Below, in pieces: positions 17,640 to 26,906 of a DNA stretch of 64,000 bases. Numbering within the stretch: the first letter of the stretch is position 1; each line of letters starts with the position of its first letter. Made by a program: the position numbers and the translations under genes. The DNA is taken from NCBI RefSeq assembly GCF_002752635.1, contig NZ_AYTW01000056.1, positions 31,497-95,496 on the forward strand, given 5' to 3'. The stretch comes from Mesotoga sp. Brook.08.105.5.1. Lineage in GTDB: Bacteria > Thermotogota > Thermotogae > Petrotogales > Kosmotogaceae. The notes under the pieces are model-generated. The model was not told where the DNA came from. It did not search any database and saw nothing but the letters and a program-made list of their open reading frames with translations.

Positions 17640-19211
17640 TCAAATAGCTGCTTCACTTATCTCAAGCCTGTCTTTTCCTTTTGCTTTTGCCTCATAGAGC
17701 AATTTGTCCACAATGGAAATGAATTCGTCCGAGGACTCCCCTTTCCACTGCCTTGCACCCGCACTGAAATAGACCTCAATATCAAGCTTCTCCTGAAGGG
17801 ATCTCTTCATTCTCGAGTAGAATTCCGATGCCTTTTCCACATCTGCGCAAGGTAGGAGGATTAGGAACTCTTCGCCTCCGTATCTGAAGGCAAAGTCGTT
17901 CTTTCTGATAGATGACCTTATAGATTCTCCGATGTCGGCAAGAAGTTCATCGCCTTTCAAATGGCCGAAAGAATCATTAACGGACTTGAAATCATCTAGA
18001 TCAAGCATTATCATAGTCAGGGGAGTTTCGTATCTCTCTGCTCTCGAAATCTCACTGTCCAGCACTGATTTCATCTTCCTGTGATTCAACAGCCCGGTCA
18101 ATGGGTCGGTTTCCGCCTGCTTTTCCAGAAGCTTATTAATTTCCTCCAGCTTGGCTTTCATTTCCTGGAGTTCGTTGTTTTTCTCCGATATCTCTTCATT
18201 GACCGTTCTAAGTCTCTTGTTTTGCTCTGCCAGGTCGTTGATTTCCCTGAGTTTTTCCCTCGCCTCGAATGATGATTCCAGCTGGGCTATCGACCTTGCC
18301 TGTTCTTCCTTGAAAATACTCCGGCTCAATTCCGTTATCTGTTTGAACATGTTCAAGGCCTCTTTTGAGTTTCCCATCAACTCATACACTGAAGAGATAT
18401 CGTTCAATACTCCAAGCAATTCAGTCTTGTTTCCATTTTCTTGATGGTATTCCCTGACTTCCTCAAGCAGGCTCATTGCCGAGGTGAAATCTCCCTCGCC
18501 TTTCAAGAAACGGGCTTCGTATTTCATCGTCTCTGCAATAACGTGTTGGTCTTCGTTTTCTTCACCCAATGATTTCGCTCTGGACAAAAGCTCTCTGGCA
18601 TCGGTCTTTCTCCCCGATTCGTAGTACAGCTCGGCAAGATTGAGATAACTATTCAGTAGCTCAGTCTTCATATTGAGCCTTTCCTTTATCTCTATTGCCT
18701 CTTCAAAGTTTGGAATCCCCGATTCTTCATACTCTCCATTTTCCGTGATAAATGCGATATTGTCTAAACAGCATGCAACGTTAATCTCGTCCCCATTCTC
18801 TCTTGCTATCTCCAAAGCTCTGTTCACATTGGCCAGAGCTTTGCCAAAATCATTCATCTTCAAGTAAAGTCCGGACGTGTTTATGAGAACTCTCGCATAC
18901 AATTCCTTTTCGCCTTTTTCAGCACAGATAGCCTGTGCTCTACGCGAATATTCAACTGCCTGTGAAAATTTACCGACAAGCGCGCTCAGTTTCACCATTG
19001 TGTTCAGCAAACCTGCCATTTCCAGAGAATCGAAGTGATCGAACTTCTTGATTTCTCTATCGATTATTTCGTGGGCAGCAAGGGTCTTCCCCTGATCACT
19101 GAGGATCGAAACTGCTTCCTTCAAGAAGACCAGCCTCTTGGGGACTTCCTCCTCGGGCAAAGACATGTATTCTCTTAACAATTCAACAACTCTATCTTTC
19201 TTTTCTTCCAT
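17640..19211 (-). CDS. TPR-GGEEF diguanylate cyclase, copy 2
   Basis: The 523-residue product has the same plan as its downstream neighbour: TPR-like repeats, a coiled coil rich in Glu and Lys (about 310-370), then TDPLTGLLNHRKM, FRYGGEEF near 445 and an RKND inhibitory site. Segment-by-segment similarity along the whole length points to tandem duplication. The most divergent parts are the repeats, so the two copies may read different partners. The start is ATG with GGGGATAAG directly upstream. It probably heads the two-gene operon. Confidence 0.9.
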   Translation of the reverse strand: MEEKKDRVVELLREYMSLPEEEVPKRLVFLKEAVSILSDQGKTLAAHEIIDREIKKFDHFDSLEMAGLLNTMVKLSALVGKFSQAVEYSRRAQAICAEKGEKELYARVLINTSGLYLKMNDFGKALANVNRALEIARENGDEINVACCLDNIAFITENGEYEESGIPNFEEAIEIKERLNMKTELLNSYLNLAELYYESGRKTDARELLSRAKSLGEENEDQHVIAETMKYEARFLKGEGDFTSAMSLLEEVREYHQENGNKTELLGVLNDISSVYELMGNSKEALNMFKQITELSRSIFKEEQARSIAQLESSFEAREKLREINDLAEQNKRLRTVNEEISEKNNELQEMKAKLEEINKLLEKQAETDPLTGLLNHRKMKSVLDSEISRAERYETPLTMIMLDLDDFKSVNDSFGHLKGDELLADIGESIRSSIRKNDFAFRYGGEEFLILLPCADVEKASEFYSRMKRSLQEKLDIEVYFSAGARQWKGESSDEFISIVDKLLYEAKAKGKDRLEISEAAI

Positions 19212-19241
19212 CTTATCCCCGCTTTCTGAGAGGGTCTTAGG

Positions 19242-19313
19242 CTATAAGATATCTTCATAAGAAACCTGAACATATGGCTCGGTTAATGAATCACGAATCT
19301 CTTTGTCAATCAT
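19242..19313 (-). CDS. Possible 23-residue ORF overlapping the DUF4258 gene end
   Basis: ATG at 19313 overlaps the stop of the DUF4258 gene and opens 23 codons (MIDKEIRDSLTEPYVQVSYE and three more) to TAG at 19242. Composition is protein-like, but the ribosome site is weak (GAGG, 12 bp upstream). It may be a coupled leader or chance. Confidence 0.2.
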   Translation of the reverse strand: MIDKEIRDSLTEPYVQVSYEDIL

Positions 19314-19647
19314 CTAGTAGCGATTCCTCACGCTCGCCACTATTCCAATATACCGTGACAACTTCGAAGTTAGCGAGTCTCTTTTCGAGTATCACGGTGA
19401 TTTCGTCGTCCGTTACTTTCAGTCTGTTGTAATTGGCAATTTCCACCCTGCGACCCTCTTCGAGAATGCGCTTTATTCTCTCCGGTTCAATTCCTCTTTC
19501 ATCCATTCTTGAAACGGCATGCTGACTAAATGATATCTCGGTGCTCTCTTGTATGTCCTCTCCATTATCTTCATCTTCCTGACTCATCGACCTTATTAGA
19601 GAAGCAGCGACTATCACGGCCAGAATCACAATCAGCAAAAAAAGCAT
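19306..19647 (-). CDS. Membrane-anchored DUF4258 protein
   Basis: 113 residues. Positions 1-19 (MLFLLIVILAVIVAASLIR) form a membrane anchor. After an acidic linker (SQEDEDNGEDIQES) comes a DUF4258-like domain: FSQHAVSRMDERGIEPERI, then RLKVTDDEITVILEKR, then VVTVYW. The His-Ala-xx-Arg-Met-xx-Arg-Gly-I core is typical. DUF4258 domains are usually soluble and often found beside toxin-antitoxin or restriction genes. Here the anchor is unusual and no antitoxin-like partner is next door. It follows the amylase gene by 41 bp on the same strand. Function unknown. Confidence 0.65.
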   Translation of the reverse strand: MLFLLIVILAVIVAASLIRSMSQEDEDNGEDIQESTEISFSQHAVSRMDERGIEPERIKRILEEGRRVEIANYNRLKVTDDEITVILEKRLANFEVVTVYWNSGEREESLLDD

Positions 19648-19688
19648 AATCTCCTCCCGAAGCTGTATCTAGGCCTCTCTCTATCCTC

Positions 19689-22190
19689 CTATTCTATCCT
19701 TATAAGGATGTCATCCATAATATAAGGGTCTTCTTTGCTTCCGCCTCCAAAATGGTAGCTCTTTGGTTCAGGATAGATGTCTCGATATACCGCTTCGATT
19801 CCATCGAAGTCCCAAGTAGTTACGTAGATGTTGAACCCTTCAAAACTCTCTGGTCTTCCGACCGTCTCGCCGGGAATCCTGAGAATTACTTCGTTATTCA
19901 TTCTATTCGTTTGTACCAGTGGAGTGAGGGATATGGGAGTTCCAAACGACTTCGGGCCACTACCTTCAGAAGAATACGCAACTATTGACCAGCCATTTGC
20001 GAAGATAAAGTAATCCCAGTCCAGTCCGTCAGGCATAGTCGCGTTTAGGAACGGCAGGTCGGTTGATCCCTTTCTGTTGGGATCATCTACGAATATTTGG
20101 AAGGTAACATGGTCAAATCCGTTCTGTGGTCCCCATGAGTCGGTTAGATCTTTGATTCTAATCCCCAGAACCATCGAAGCTCCTATCTGCTTGACTTCAA
20201 CCTCTAGCAGGTCCATCTGGTTCTTGAAAGTGATGTCTGTAGGATATTTGTACCTGCATTCCGGACCGCAGTCATCTCCTTCGGGATCTGGAATCGAAGC
20301 TAGAAGCAATTCCGGAATATCGAGAATCACTCGGTAATCTTCGCTGTAGATCGATTCTCTTCTTGTATCACCGTAGACTTTGAATAGAATTGAATGGATT
20401 CCCGGGTCAAACTTCGAAATGTCCCATTCGTAAGACCACTCTCCGCTGACTATTTCGATGTCTTCTGCCTCTTCAATTCTCATGTCGAATATTATCCGCG
20501 CGGAGGAGGCTCCCGAAGCTGTTCCTGTCACAGTATAAGTTGAGTCGATCCTCTGAAAATCCTCGAGGTTCGCGTTAAACTTGATTTCAGGTGTCTCAAC
20601 TTCACGAGTTTCTTCGGAAGCGATTCCCACGTAGACGGAGCGTGGGTTCATGGTCATCACGAGTTTCCCGCCTTGTTCGACAGGATAGCTTTTGGAGAGC
20701 GAATTGAAAGTGTAAATCGGCTTGATTAACTGACCCACTCCAAGGCCGGTATCCAAATTAGCTAGAATCCTACGTTCTCCCGAAGTATTCATTAAAACAA
20801 AGATCTTCTCTTCGTTATGTTCAATGCTGTAGACAAAGATCCCAGGCCCATTGGGGTCGGTTTTTAGCACTTTGACCTCCCCATACCTCAGCGCAGGGTA
20901 TTCCTGTCGCAGCATTGCGAGTTCGCTTATATATCTGTAGAGCTCAGATTGAGAATCGAAGTGGTCGATTTCACCAGACTCAAAACCTCCGGCGAACATC
21001 GCTGCCCTAGTTTCTACAAAGCCTTGCTCAGTGCCGTAATAGATCACCGGGATGCCGGGAATCGTGAAAATGAAGGCCAGAGCCTGTTTAAGATTTGCCA
21101 ATCCTGACCCTTTCAAGAATCGTTCCATGTCGTGATTATCGATGAAAGTCAGTAGCCTGGTTTGATCGAAGTGGCTCTGCCGCGCCTCAAGTCTGTATCC
21201 GATATTCGCTGTTGGTTTCCCTTCTTTGAATACACTTCTCAATTCAATGTTCAGCGGAAAATCCAGCATGGAATTCATTCCTGCTTCGAAAAACTCTTTT
21301 ATAACCATTTCCCCAGCATCGTCGAAGGGGTCGCTTCTAACCCAGGCCTCGCCAAATGCTATGAATTCAGGTTTGCCGTTCTTCGCGGCAGCTTCATAGA
21401 TACCTTCTTCACCATTCAGAAACTCGTCCCAGAATTCTAGAGGAACGTAGATTACTGTATCGATCCTCAATCCATCAATATCGGCCTCTTCGATCCAGAA
21501 AGTGAAAGAATCCTTGAGTGCTGAGATTACCACAGGATTTTCCGTGTTGAGATCGTCCAGACCGGACATCTGGTAGTTCAGCTTCTGATAAGGGTCATTG
21601 AAGTCATAGATATCGGGAGTCCAGTGATAAATGCTCTCATCCTTATGATTATTGAAATCGTTTAGTGAGAAGGGGTGCTGTTCGGGAGAAGAGGTCGGGA
21701 CGCTTTCGGAGTTGAGTTCGAACTGTCCATCTACGAAACGAAAATAGTCACCCACATGATTGGGAACGATATCCTGTATTACCAGCAAGCCCTTATCGTG
21801 GGCGGCTTCAACGAGTCTCTTGTAGAGTGCAACGTCACCGAAATGCTCATCAATCATCCTGAAATCTCTGGCCCAGTATCCATGATAACCACCGTAATTC
21901 ACCCATGGATTCCACCATTGATTGGCCACCGGTGGGGTTATCCAAATTGCCGTTGCGCCCAATCCCTTTATGTAGTCTAGCCTCTCGATTATCCCGGCGA
22001 GATCTCCGCCGTTGTATCGCGAGTTGTCGGTACCGGCTTCTCCATATCCCATGTCGTCATTGGATAGATCTCCGTTTGAAAAACGGTCGATCATGATGAA
22101 GTAAATGACTTGATCTTCCCATGTTGTTGCTGTAAAGAGGCTTCCAGTTAAGAAGACTGAAAGAAGAAGAGCAAGAAGTATCTTTTTCAA
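19689..22190 (-). CDS. Exported GH13 alpha-amylase with glucodextranase-type C-terminal module
   Basis: About 833 residues. A signal peptide (LKKILLALLLSVFLTGSLFT) is followed by the GH13 barrel. Its conserved regions are DIVPNHVG (I), GLRIDT with the nucleophile Asp (II), FGEAW with the acid Glu (III) and FIDNHDMERF (IV). A beta-domain and an Ig-like segment lead to a C-terminal domain (about 620-833, from GDDCGPE) like the sugar-binding C-module of glucodextranases and pullulanases. It should hydrolyse alpha-1,4-glucans outside the cell. The start is TTG 22190, six bases after GGAGGTG. A nucleotidase-like HAD gene ends 22 bp upstream. Confidence 0.88.
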   Translation of the reverse strand: MKKILLALLLSVFLTGSLFTATTWEDQVIYFIMIDRFSNGDLSNDDMGYGEAGTDNSRYNGGDLAGIIERLDYIKGLGATAIWITPPVANQWWNPWVNYGGYHGYWARDFRMIDEHFGDVALYKRLVEAAHDKGLLVIQDIVPNHVGDYFRFVDGQFELNSESVPTSSPEQHPFSLNDFNNHKDESIYHWTPDIYDFNDPYQKLNYQMSGLDDLNTENPVVISALKDSFTFWIEEADIDGLRIDTVIYVPLEFWDEFLNGEEGIYEAAAKNGKPEFIAFGEAWVRSDPFDDAGEMVIKEFFEAGMNSMLDFPLNIELRSVFKEGKPTANIGYRLEARQSHFDQTRLLTFIDNHDMERFLKGSGLANLKQALAFIFTIPGIPVIYYGTEQGFVETRAAMFAGGFESGEIDHFDSQSELYRYISELAMLRQEYPALRYGEVKVLKTDPNGPGIFVYSIEHNEEKIFVLMNTSGERRILANLDTGLGVGQLIKPIYTFNSLSKSYPVEQGGKLVMTMNPRSVYVGIASEETREVETPEIKFNANLEDFQRIDSTYTVTGTASGASSARIIFDMRIEEAEDIEIVSGEWSYEWDISKFDPGIHSILFKVYGDTRRESIYSEDYRVILDIPELLLASIPDPEGDDCGPECRYKYPTDITFKNQMDLLEVEVKQIGASMVLGIRIKDLTDSWGPQNGFDHVTFQIFVDDPNRKGSTDLPFLNATMPDGLDWDYFIFANGWSIVAYSSEGSGPKSFGTPISLTPLVQTNRMNNEVILRIPGETVGRPESFEGFNIYVTTWDFDGIEAVYRDIYPEPKSYHFGGGSKEDPYIMDDILIRIE

Positions 22191-22212
22191 ACCTCTCACC
22201 TCCGGTTTTCTA

Positions 22213-22782
22213 CTAGACCAAAACACTGTCCAGAAACTCTCCCAGGTTCTTCACCCTGAGTCTGTGATCGATGTGTCTGTTGTAAGGCCAATCCATTATG
22301 TATGTATTGATTCCGTGATCGAGCAGATTCTCTACGTGATGAGGTGCATCGTCTACTGCATAATCGATGCCAAGAACCTTGCAAAGCTCGCCCTTTCGGG
22401 AGCTGACGATAACCGATACCGGTTCGCCGATTTTCTTCTGAATCCATCTCTGAGACTGCAGCTGAACACTTCTTCCTTTTGTAGGAAAACGCGAAGTTAT
22501 GAAGTAGAATTCGTGGCAGCCCTGGGCGACAAGACTACCCAGCCGCTTCAGTTCCTTGGGACTTGCATATGGAGGAAGAAACTCGTAGAAGTTCGGAGTA
22601 TTTCTAATTCTCTCCCACACCCTTTCTTCCATATCGAGAGTGAGATTGGGCACGCTTTTCCAAAAGTCCCATACCTTGACCTCAACATCCATTGGCACTT
22701 CTTCAAACATTTCATTCGCGATCTTCAGGAATGCAAGATTGAAGTTCGATAGGATGTCATCAATATCTATCATTATCTTCAC
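22213..22782 (-). CDS. HAD-family 5'(3')-nucleotidase-like protein (NT5C type)
   Basis: The 189-residue protein shows the HAD order: DIDD with Asp6 nucleophile and Asp8 acid, FITSRFPTKG (motif II Ser/Thr), a Lys in the SSRKGELCK region (motif III) and DDAPHHVE (motif IV). Length and cap fit the NT5C deoxynucleotidase family, though the true substrate is not shown. The start is GTG 22782 with GGAGGTG six bases upstream. The amylase gene follows after 22 bp, so they are probably co-transcribed, with no obvious functional link. Confidence 0.75.
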   Translation of the reverse strand: MKIMIDIDDILSNFNLAFLKIANEMFEEVPMDVEVKVWDFWKSVPNLTLDMEERVWERIRNTPNFYEFLPPYASPKELKRLGSLVAQGCHEFYFITSRFPTKGRSVQLQSQRWIQKKIGEPVSVIVSSRKGELCKVLGIDYAVDDAPHHVENLLDHGINTYIMDWPYNRHIDHRLRVKNLGEFLDSVLV

Positions 22783-22928
22783 GGTTCACCTCCGTATAGA
22801 AGAGTATATATCATATTTATTATCTCTTTTTTGTCGAGGAGGTATCTCGGTTTTCGGGTGAACGATTATCCAATCAGGAAGACTCAGAAATCTTTTCGCT
22901 CTAGTGAAAAGATCAATCCGCCTTGTCT

Positions 22929-22957
22929 TTGTCACTAGACATGGTTTATGGGATAAT
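22929..22957 (+). promoter_or_regulatory. Probable promoter of the MacB-like ABC operon
   Basis: TTGTCA (22929-22934) and GATAAT (22952-22957) are 17 bp apart. The ATPase start follows 31 bp downstream. Confidence 0.6.
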
Positions 22958-22987
22958 CTCAGTAGGTTTTTTGAGGGAGGAAGTAGA

Positions 22988-23656
22988 ATGTTCGAATTGA
23001 AAGAAGTCGCATTGATATATGAGACGAAGAAGCAGGCTCTGGCGGCGCTCAAATCGACTGACCTCAAGATAGAGAAGGGAGAAGAAGTTGGGATATTCGG
23101 CCCTTCGGGTTCTGGGAAGTCATCGCTTCTCTTCATTATGAGCACACTAAAGGAGCCAAGTCGCGGAGAAGTCAAATACGAAGGCAAGGAGCTTACGGCT
23201 CTTACTCCTTCCGCAAAAGCCGAACTTCGGCGCAAAGAGTTCGGCTTTGTGTTTCAAGAACACTTCTTGATAAACCATCTGACTGTCAGGGAGAATATTC
23301 TGCTCCCCCTGAAAGAAAAGCGAGGAGCAAAAAAGAGGCTCGAAGAAATCACTACTGCGCTTGGATTGAACCAACTTCTCAAGCGATTCCCGTATGAGCT
23401 CTCGCTTGGGCAGAGTCAGAGGGTAGCAGTGGCAAGAGCATTGATAGCCGGTCCGAAGGTTGTTTTCGCCGATGAACCGACCGCTTCCCTGGATAACGAA
23501 AATGGTAGCAGGGTAATAGAGCTCTTGAAGTCTTATTGCTCGAAGTCTGGTGCGACTCTGATACTTGTTTCTCATTCGTCTGAGATTATAGGTGATTTCA
23601 GAAGAAAACTCAAAGTGGAGAATGGCCAGGTCTATGAGGTTGGTGTGAATGCTTAA
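22988..23656 (+). CDS. ABC transporter ATPase, LolD/MacB type
   Basis: The 222-residue ATPase carries Walker A GPSGSGKSS, Q-loop FQEHFL, signature LSLGQSQRVAVARAL, Walker B VVFADEPTASLD and the switch His in LVSHSSE, all intact. This subfamily powers FtsX-fold permeases that move lipoproteins or peptides or act mechanically on the envelope. ATG 22988 is chosen because GAGGGAGGAAG lies just upstream. An earlier in-frame start at 22904 lacks one. It overlaps the permease gene by 8 bp, so the two form a unit. Confidence 0.88.
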   Translation: MFELKEVALIYETKKQALAALKSTDLKIEKGEEVGIFGPSGSGKSSLLFIMSTLKEPSRGEVKYEGKELTALTPSAKAELRRKEFGFVFQEHFLINHLTVRENILLPLKEKRGAKKRLEEITTALGLNQLLKRFPYELSLGQSQRVAVARALIAGPKVVFADEPTASLDNENGSRVIELLKSYCSKSGATLILVSHSSEIIGDFRRKLKVENGQVYEVGVNA

Positions 23657-25823
23657 GTACATGTGGCTATATCTCAGAAGAAGACCGGGCAGAATACTGG
23701 TCTTCATATTCGTTGTCGCTCTTGGTTTATCAATGAGCCTTGTGATTAGCTCAATCTTTCTTTCCTTCGGAGAGACGAGAAGCAGGATAGCAAAGATCAA
23801 TGAGAGCTGGATTACGGTACAGTATCTCTCTGAAAGTGGAAGAGATGAATCGATTGACAATAGTCTTACCGAGATTTTCGAAGACGTATTTGGTCTTTCA
23901 GATGTTATCCCGGTAGATATCGCCTATCTCGGCTACAACCTTTTCGGAAGTGCAAGAGCCAATTTCCCTGTTTATGGAATCAAGCAGACGGAGATATCTC
24001 GAATGTTGCGGGAGAGCAATGCCTACATCTCAGAAGGGACGGTATTTTCCCCAGGGACAAATGAGATTATTGTCTCCGATTCATTTCTAAGAGCCTCAGG
24101 AGTAGATCTGAAAAATGTCTATGAGGAGATCTCCGAAATGTCGAGCGTAGGTCTATATACAGTGGTCGCATCTCTGGAAGGACCATCGGTGTTTGGACTG
24201 GGGCCGTCGGGGATTTCGAGGGGCAAGGGATCATTTGGCTTCCTGGTATTCGCTGAGGATGGTTTCCTAATGGCAGTTGAAAACGAGCTGAGATCAAGGA
24301 TCATCGGAGAAGAGCTTTCAGTTTCGATCAGAGGACCTGTTTCTTCCCGGGAGGCCCTTGAAAGGCAGTACGCAAGCTACTATTTGGGAGTCTTCTTGAC
24401 AAATCTCTTTGTCTCTCTGGTCTTCATAATAGCTCTTACAATGCTTAATTCGGTAAGCATTCGTGAAAGAAGGAAGGAGTATGCTATCCTTACTGCCATA
24501 GGTCATTCTCCCGCGAGTTTGAAGGTAAGACTCTTTCTGGAGTCGCTTTATCAGGGAATCGCTGGTTGGATCCTTGGCCTCCTTGCAGGTGGAGCCGTTC
24601 TTTCACTATTCGAAGATCGCTTTTTCACGCCCAATGGACTTTATATAGGCGACAGCGCCGTCTCATCTATTTGCACGTTATTTATACCGTTCACTACGAT
24701 TGTTCTATCTCAGATACTGATAGGAAGACATCTGAGAAGAGATCTCGTCGGTCTTCTGAAGAGTTCTGAAGAAAGAGTCGGTCTGCTCAAGAACAGATTC
24801 AGGAATGTCGGTTTGCCCTGGCTCCAATTTCCTCTGAGAAGCGATGGTTACAGATCTCTTTTTGTTAACATCACCGCGCTTGCCGTGCTAGTGACCGTTT
24901 TTGGTTTGCTTCTATCTTCATTGACGGATACTGTTCGAGACAGCGGCTGGTTGTTCGATCAATGTTCTTATATTCAGACCTCGGCATTGGAGGAGATCCG
25001 GCTTCCTGAAGAAATCTCATCGAAATCGACGGCTGTTCTTCCTGCCGATCTTCTCGAGCTGGATGTAAAGCTTATGTTCGGCACCTCGAAACTCTTCATT
25101 CCTGTTGTATCTACTGAGCATTCGAGACTTCTCTCAATATTCGACGAAGATCCGTCGGCCGGTACGCTGTATGTTAGCAGGAGTCTTTTCGACTTAATTG
25201 TCAATGGTTCTGTCAGGGGGTTGGATTACTCTTCGATGGAGGTTCTACCGAATCTAGAAAGTCTCGCTGGTGTCTTAGTGCAAGACAGAATAGAATCTGC
25301 CGGTCTCCTGGTATTATACGATGACCGTGATCTTGCAGGTGAAATGAGAAGTTTCGCCTCCGAGGCCGGTCAGGTGGAATTGGTCGACAAGAAGACTTTC
25401 GAGTTGAAGATCCGTGCCGAGACGCAGTTCATGGGGTTGATTTCCTCGATTATCATCTATCTTCAGTACATCGTCGTCATAATAATCGGTCTGGTTACTG
25501 TTACAAGGGTGACCTTGGCGAGACGGAGCGAGATATCAATCAGGAACATTTTGGGACAGAGTAGAGATGAGATTGGTCTTCTCTTTTTCGGAGAACTGTC
25601 ATTAGTGCTTTTCCTAGGCGCAGCAATTGGATATCTTCTGACTACGATCTGCTGGCAGATTTTTAGATCGGTCTTTCTTCGGGGACTTTACATTTCCTCG
25701 ATCGTAGTTCCTGAGACGCTTTTCAGAATCTCTGTAATGACCGTTATTGTTATGTTGGCCGGAGTAATCACGGCAAGATTCTTGATTTCGAAACAAGATC
25801 CAATATCAATTATCGAAAGATAG
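23649..25823 (+). CDS. FtsX-fold ABC permease
   Basis: The 724-residue membrane protein has an N-terminal helix (about 15-38), a large periplasmic domain (about 40-245), a three-helix FtsX block (about 246-360) and a second extracytoplasmic domain (about 425-590). A final FtsX block (about 595-724) contains RNILGQSRDEIGLLFFGEL. This double-block plan is that of fused permeases working with LolD/MacB-type ATPases, and such a gene lies directly upstream with an 8-bp overlap. The cargo is unknown. No outer-membrane partner is nearby. The peptidase gene 9 bp downstream may share the transcript. Confidence 0.82.
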   Translation: MLKYMWLYLRRRPGRILVFIFVVALGLSMSLVISSIFLSFGETRSRIAKINESWITVQYLSESGRDESIDNSLTEIFEDVFGLSDVIPVDIAYLGYNLFGSARANFPVYGIKQTEISRMLRESNAYISEGTVFSPGTNEIIVSDSFLRASGVDLKNVYEEISEMSSVGLYTVVASLEGPSVFGLGPSGISRGKGSFGFLVFAEDGFLMAVENELRSRIIGEELSVSIRGPVSSREALERQYASYYLGVFLTNLFVSLVFIIALTMLNSVSIRERRKEYAILTAIGHSPASLKVRLFLESLYQGIAGWILGLLAGGAVLSLFEDRFFTPNGLYIGDSAVSSICTLFIPFTTIVLSQILIGRHLRRDLVGLLKSSEERVGLLKNRFRNVGLPWLQFPLRSDGYRSLFVNITALAVLVTVFGLLLSSLTDTVRDSGWLFDQCSYIQTSALEEIRLPEEISSKSTAVLPADLLELDVKLMFGTSKLFIPVVSTEHSRLLSIFDEDPSAGTLYVSRSLFDLIVNGSVRGLDYSSMEVLPNLESLAGVLVQDRIESAGLLVLYDDRDLAGEMRSFASEAGQVELVDKKTFELKIRAETQFMGLISSIIIYLQYIVVIIIGLVTVTRVTLARRSEISIRNILGQSRDEIGLLFFGELSLVLFLGAAIGYLLTTICWQIFRSVFLRGLYISSIVVPETLFRISVMTVIVMLAGVITARFLISKQDPISIIER

Positions 25824-25831
25824 GTGAAGAG

Positions 25832-26827
25832 ATGAGATATAGAGAGCTCGCTTACCCGGGAGACGGTTACGAAACGGGGCCTTTGAACAAGATCACCGAT
25901 CTTGAGGGAATACGAGTCGGGCATTACACTTTGACTGAGGATTCACCGAGATATCTTCGAACGGGAATAAGCGTCATAAGGATTCCTTACGTATATGAAA
26001 GGCCCGTCCCGGCAGCTTCCAGCGTCTTCAACGGTTATGGAAAGTCGATGGGTCTTATTCAGATAGAAGAACTCGGGACGATCGAAAGCGATATCTTTCT
26101 GACCAACACACTTTCAATTGGAGCCGTACATCAAGGTGCGGTAAGGCTCGCCCTCCAGAGTAATCCTGAATTGTCGTCGCTTAACGTAGTCGTCATGGAG
26201 TGCAACGATGGCTTTCTAAATGAAATTCGAGCTCTGGCGATAAAAGAAGAGATGGTTACCGATGCGGTCGGGGACGCGAAAAAGGATTTCCAGCTCGGCA
26301 GCTGTGGCGCGGGGACCGGGATGGTTTGCTTTGGTTATAAGGGCGGGATCGGTTCGTCTTCAAGAATCGTCGAGTTCGGAGGCAGGAAATACACCTTAGG
26401 GGTTTTCGTTCTTTCGAATTTCGGCAGATCGTCCGACCTTAGAATTCCGTCTCTCGAATTGCGTCCCAAACTACAGGATTCCGATCGGGAGAAAGGATCG
26501 CTCATCATGATCCTGGGAACAGACCTGCCTTTGATGCCCCATCAGTTGAAGAGAGTAACGCGGCACATGAATCTTGCTATTGGGCTGCTGGGAGCTCCAG
26601 GGTACCATGGAAGTGGAGACATTTCACTTGCTTTCACTACATCCATAGAGTACAGACAGTCCGAGCAAAGCTTAATGAACGAAGGGAACACGCAGAGTGA
26701 AATATTCAGGGCAGCCGTCTGGGCGTGCGCAGAAGCCATAGTCGATTCGATGCTCTGCTCGGGTGCTATGACCGGATTCAAAGGGTCTGTAGACTCTTTA
26801 AGAAGCGCAATACAATCAGACCTCTGA
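25832..26827 (+). CDS. DmpA/BapA-type (P1 family) aminopeptidase
   Basis: The 331-residue protein matches the self-cleaving P1 peptidases that release N-terminal residues from peptides or beta-peptides. Motifs in order are TDLEGIRVGHYT, ECNDGFLNE, GSCGAGTGM, VLSNFGR and the cleavage site Gly222-Ser223 in REKGSLIMILGTD. A glycine-rich GAPGYHGSGDISLAF follows. Ser223 would be the new N-terminal nucleophile. No signal peptide is seen, so action is cytoplasmic. It may act on peptides handled by the neighbouring ABC system, but that is inference from the 9-bp spacing only. Confidence 0.88.
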   Translation: MRYRELAYPGDGYETGPLNKITDLEGIRVGHYTLTEDSPRYLRTGISVIRIPYVYERPVPAASSVFNGYGKSMGLIQIEELGTIESDIFLTNTLSIGAVHQGAVRLALQSNPELSSLNVVVMECNDGFLNEIRALAIKEEMVTDAVGDAKKDFQLGSCGAGTGMVCFGYKGGIGSSSRIVEFGGRKYTLGVFVLSNFGRSSDLRIPSLELRPKLQDSDREKGSLIMILGTDLPLMPHQLKRVTRHMNLAIGLLGAPGYHGSGDISLAFTTSIEYRQSEQSLMNEGNTQSEIFRAAVWACAEAIVDSMLCSGAMTGFKGSVDSLRSAIQSDL

Positions 26828-26906
26828 TCGAATAGAGTTCTGTCGGTGATTTTGTAGACACTCTAAGAACCATATGATCGGAGCATCTACTAATTTGGAG
26901 ATGAAA

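Noticed and set aside
23147..23860. Minus-strand frame of 237 codons
   Set aside because: It covers the ABC ATPase and permease junction on the other strand and shows no motif.
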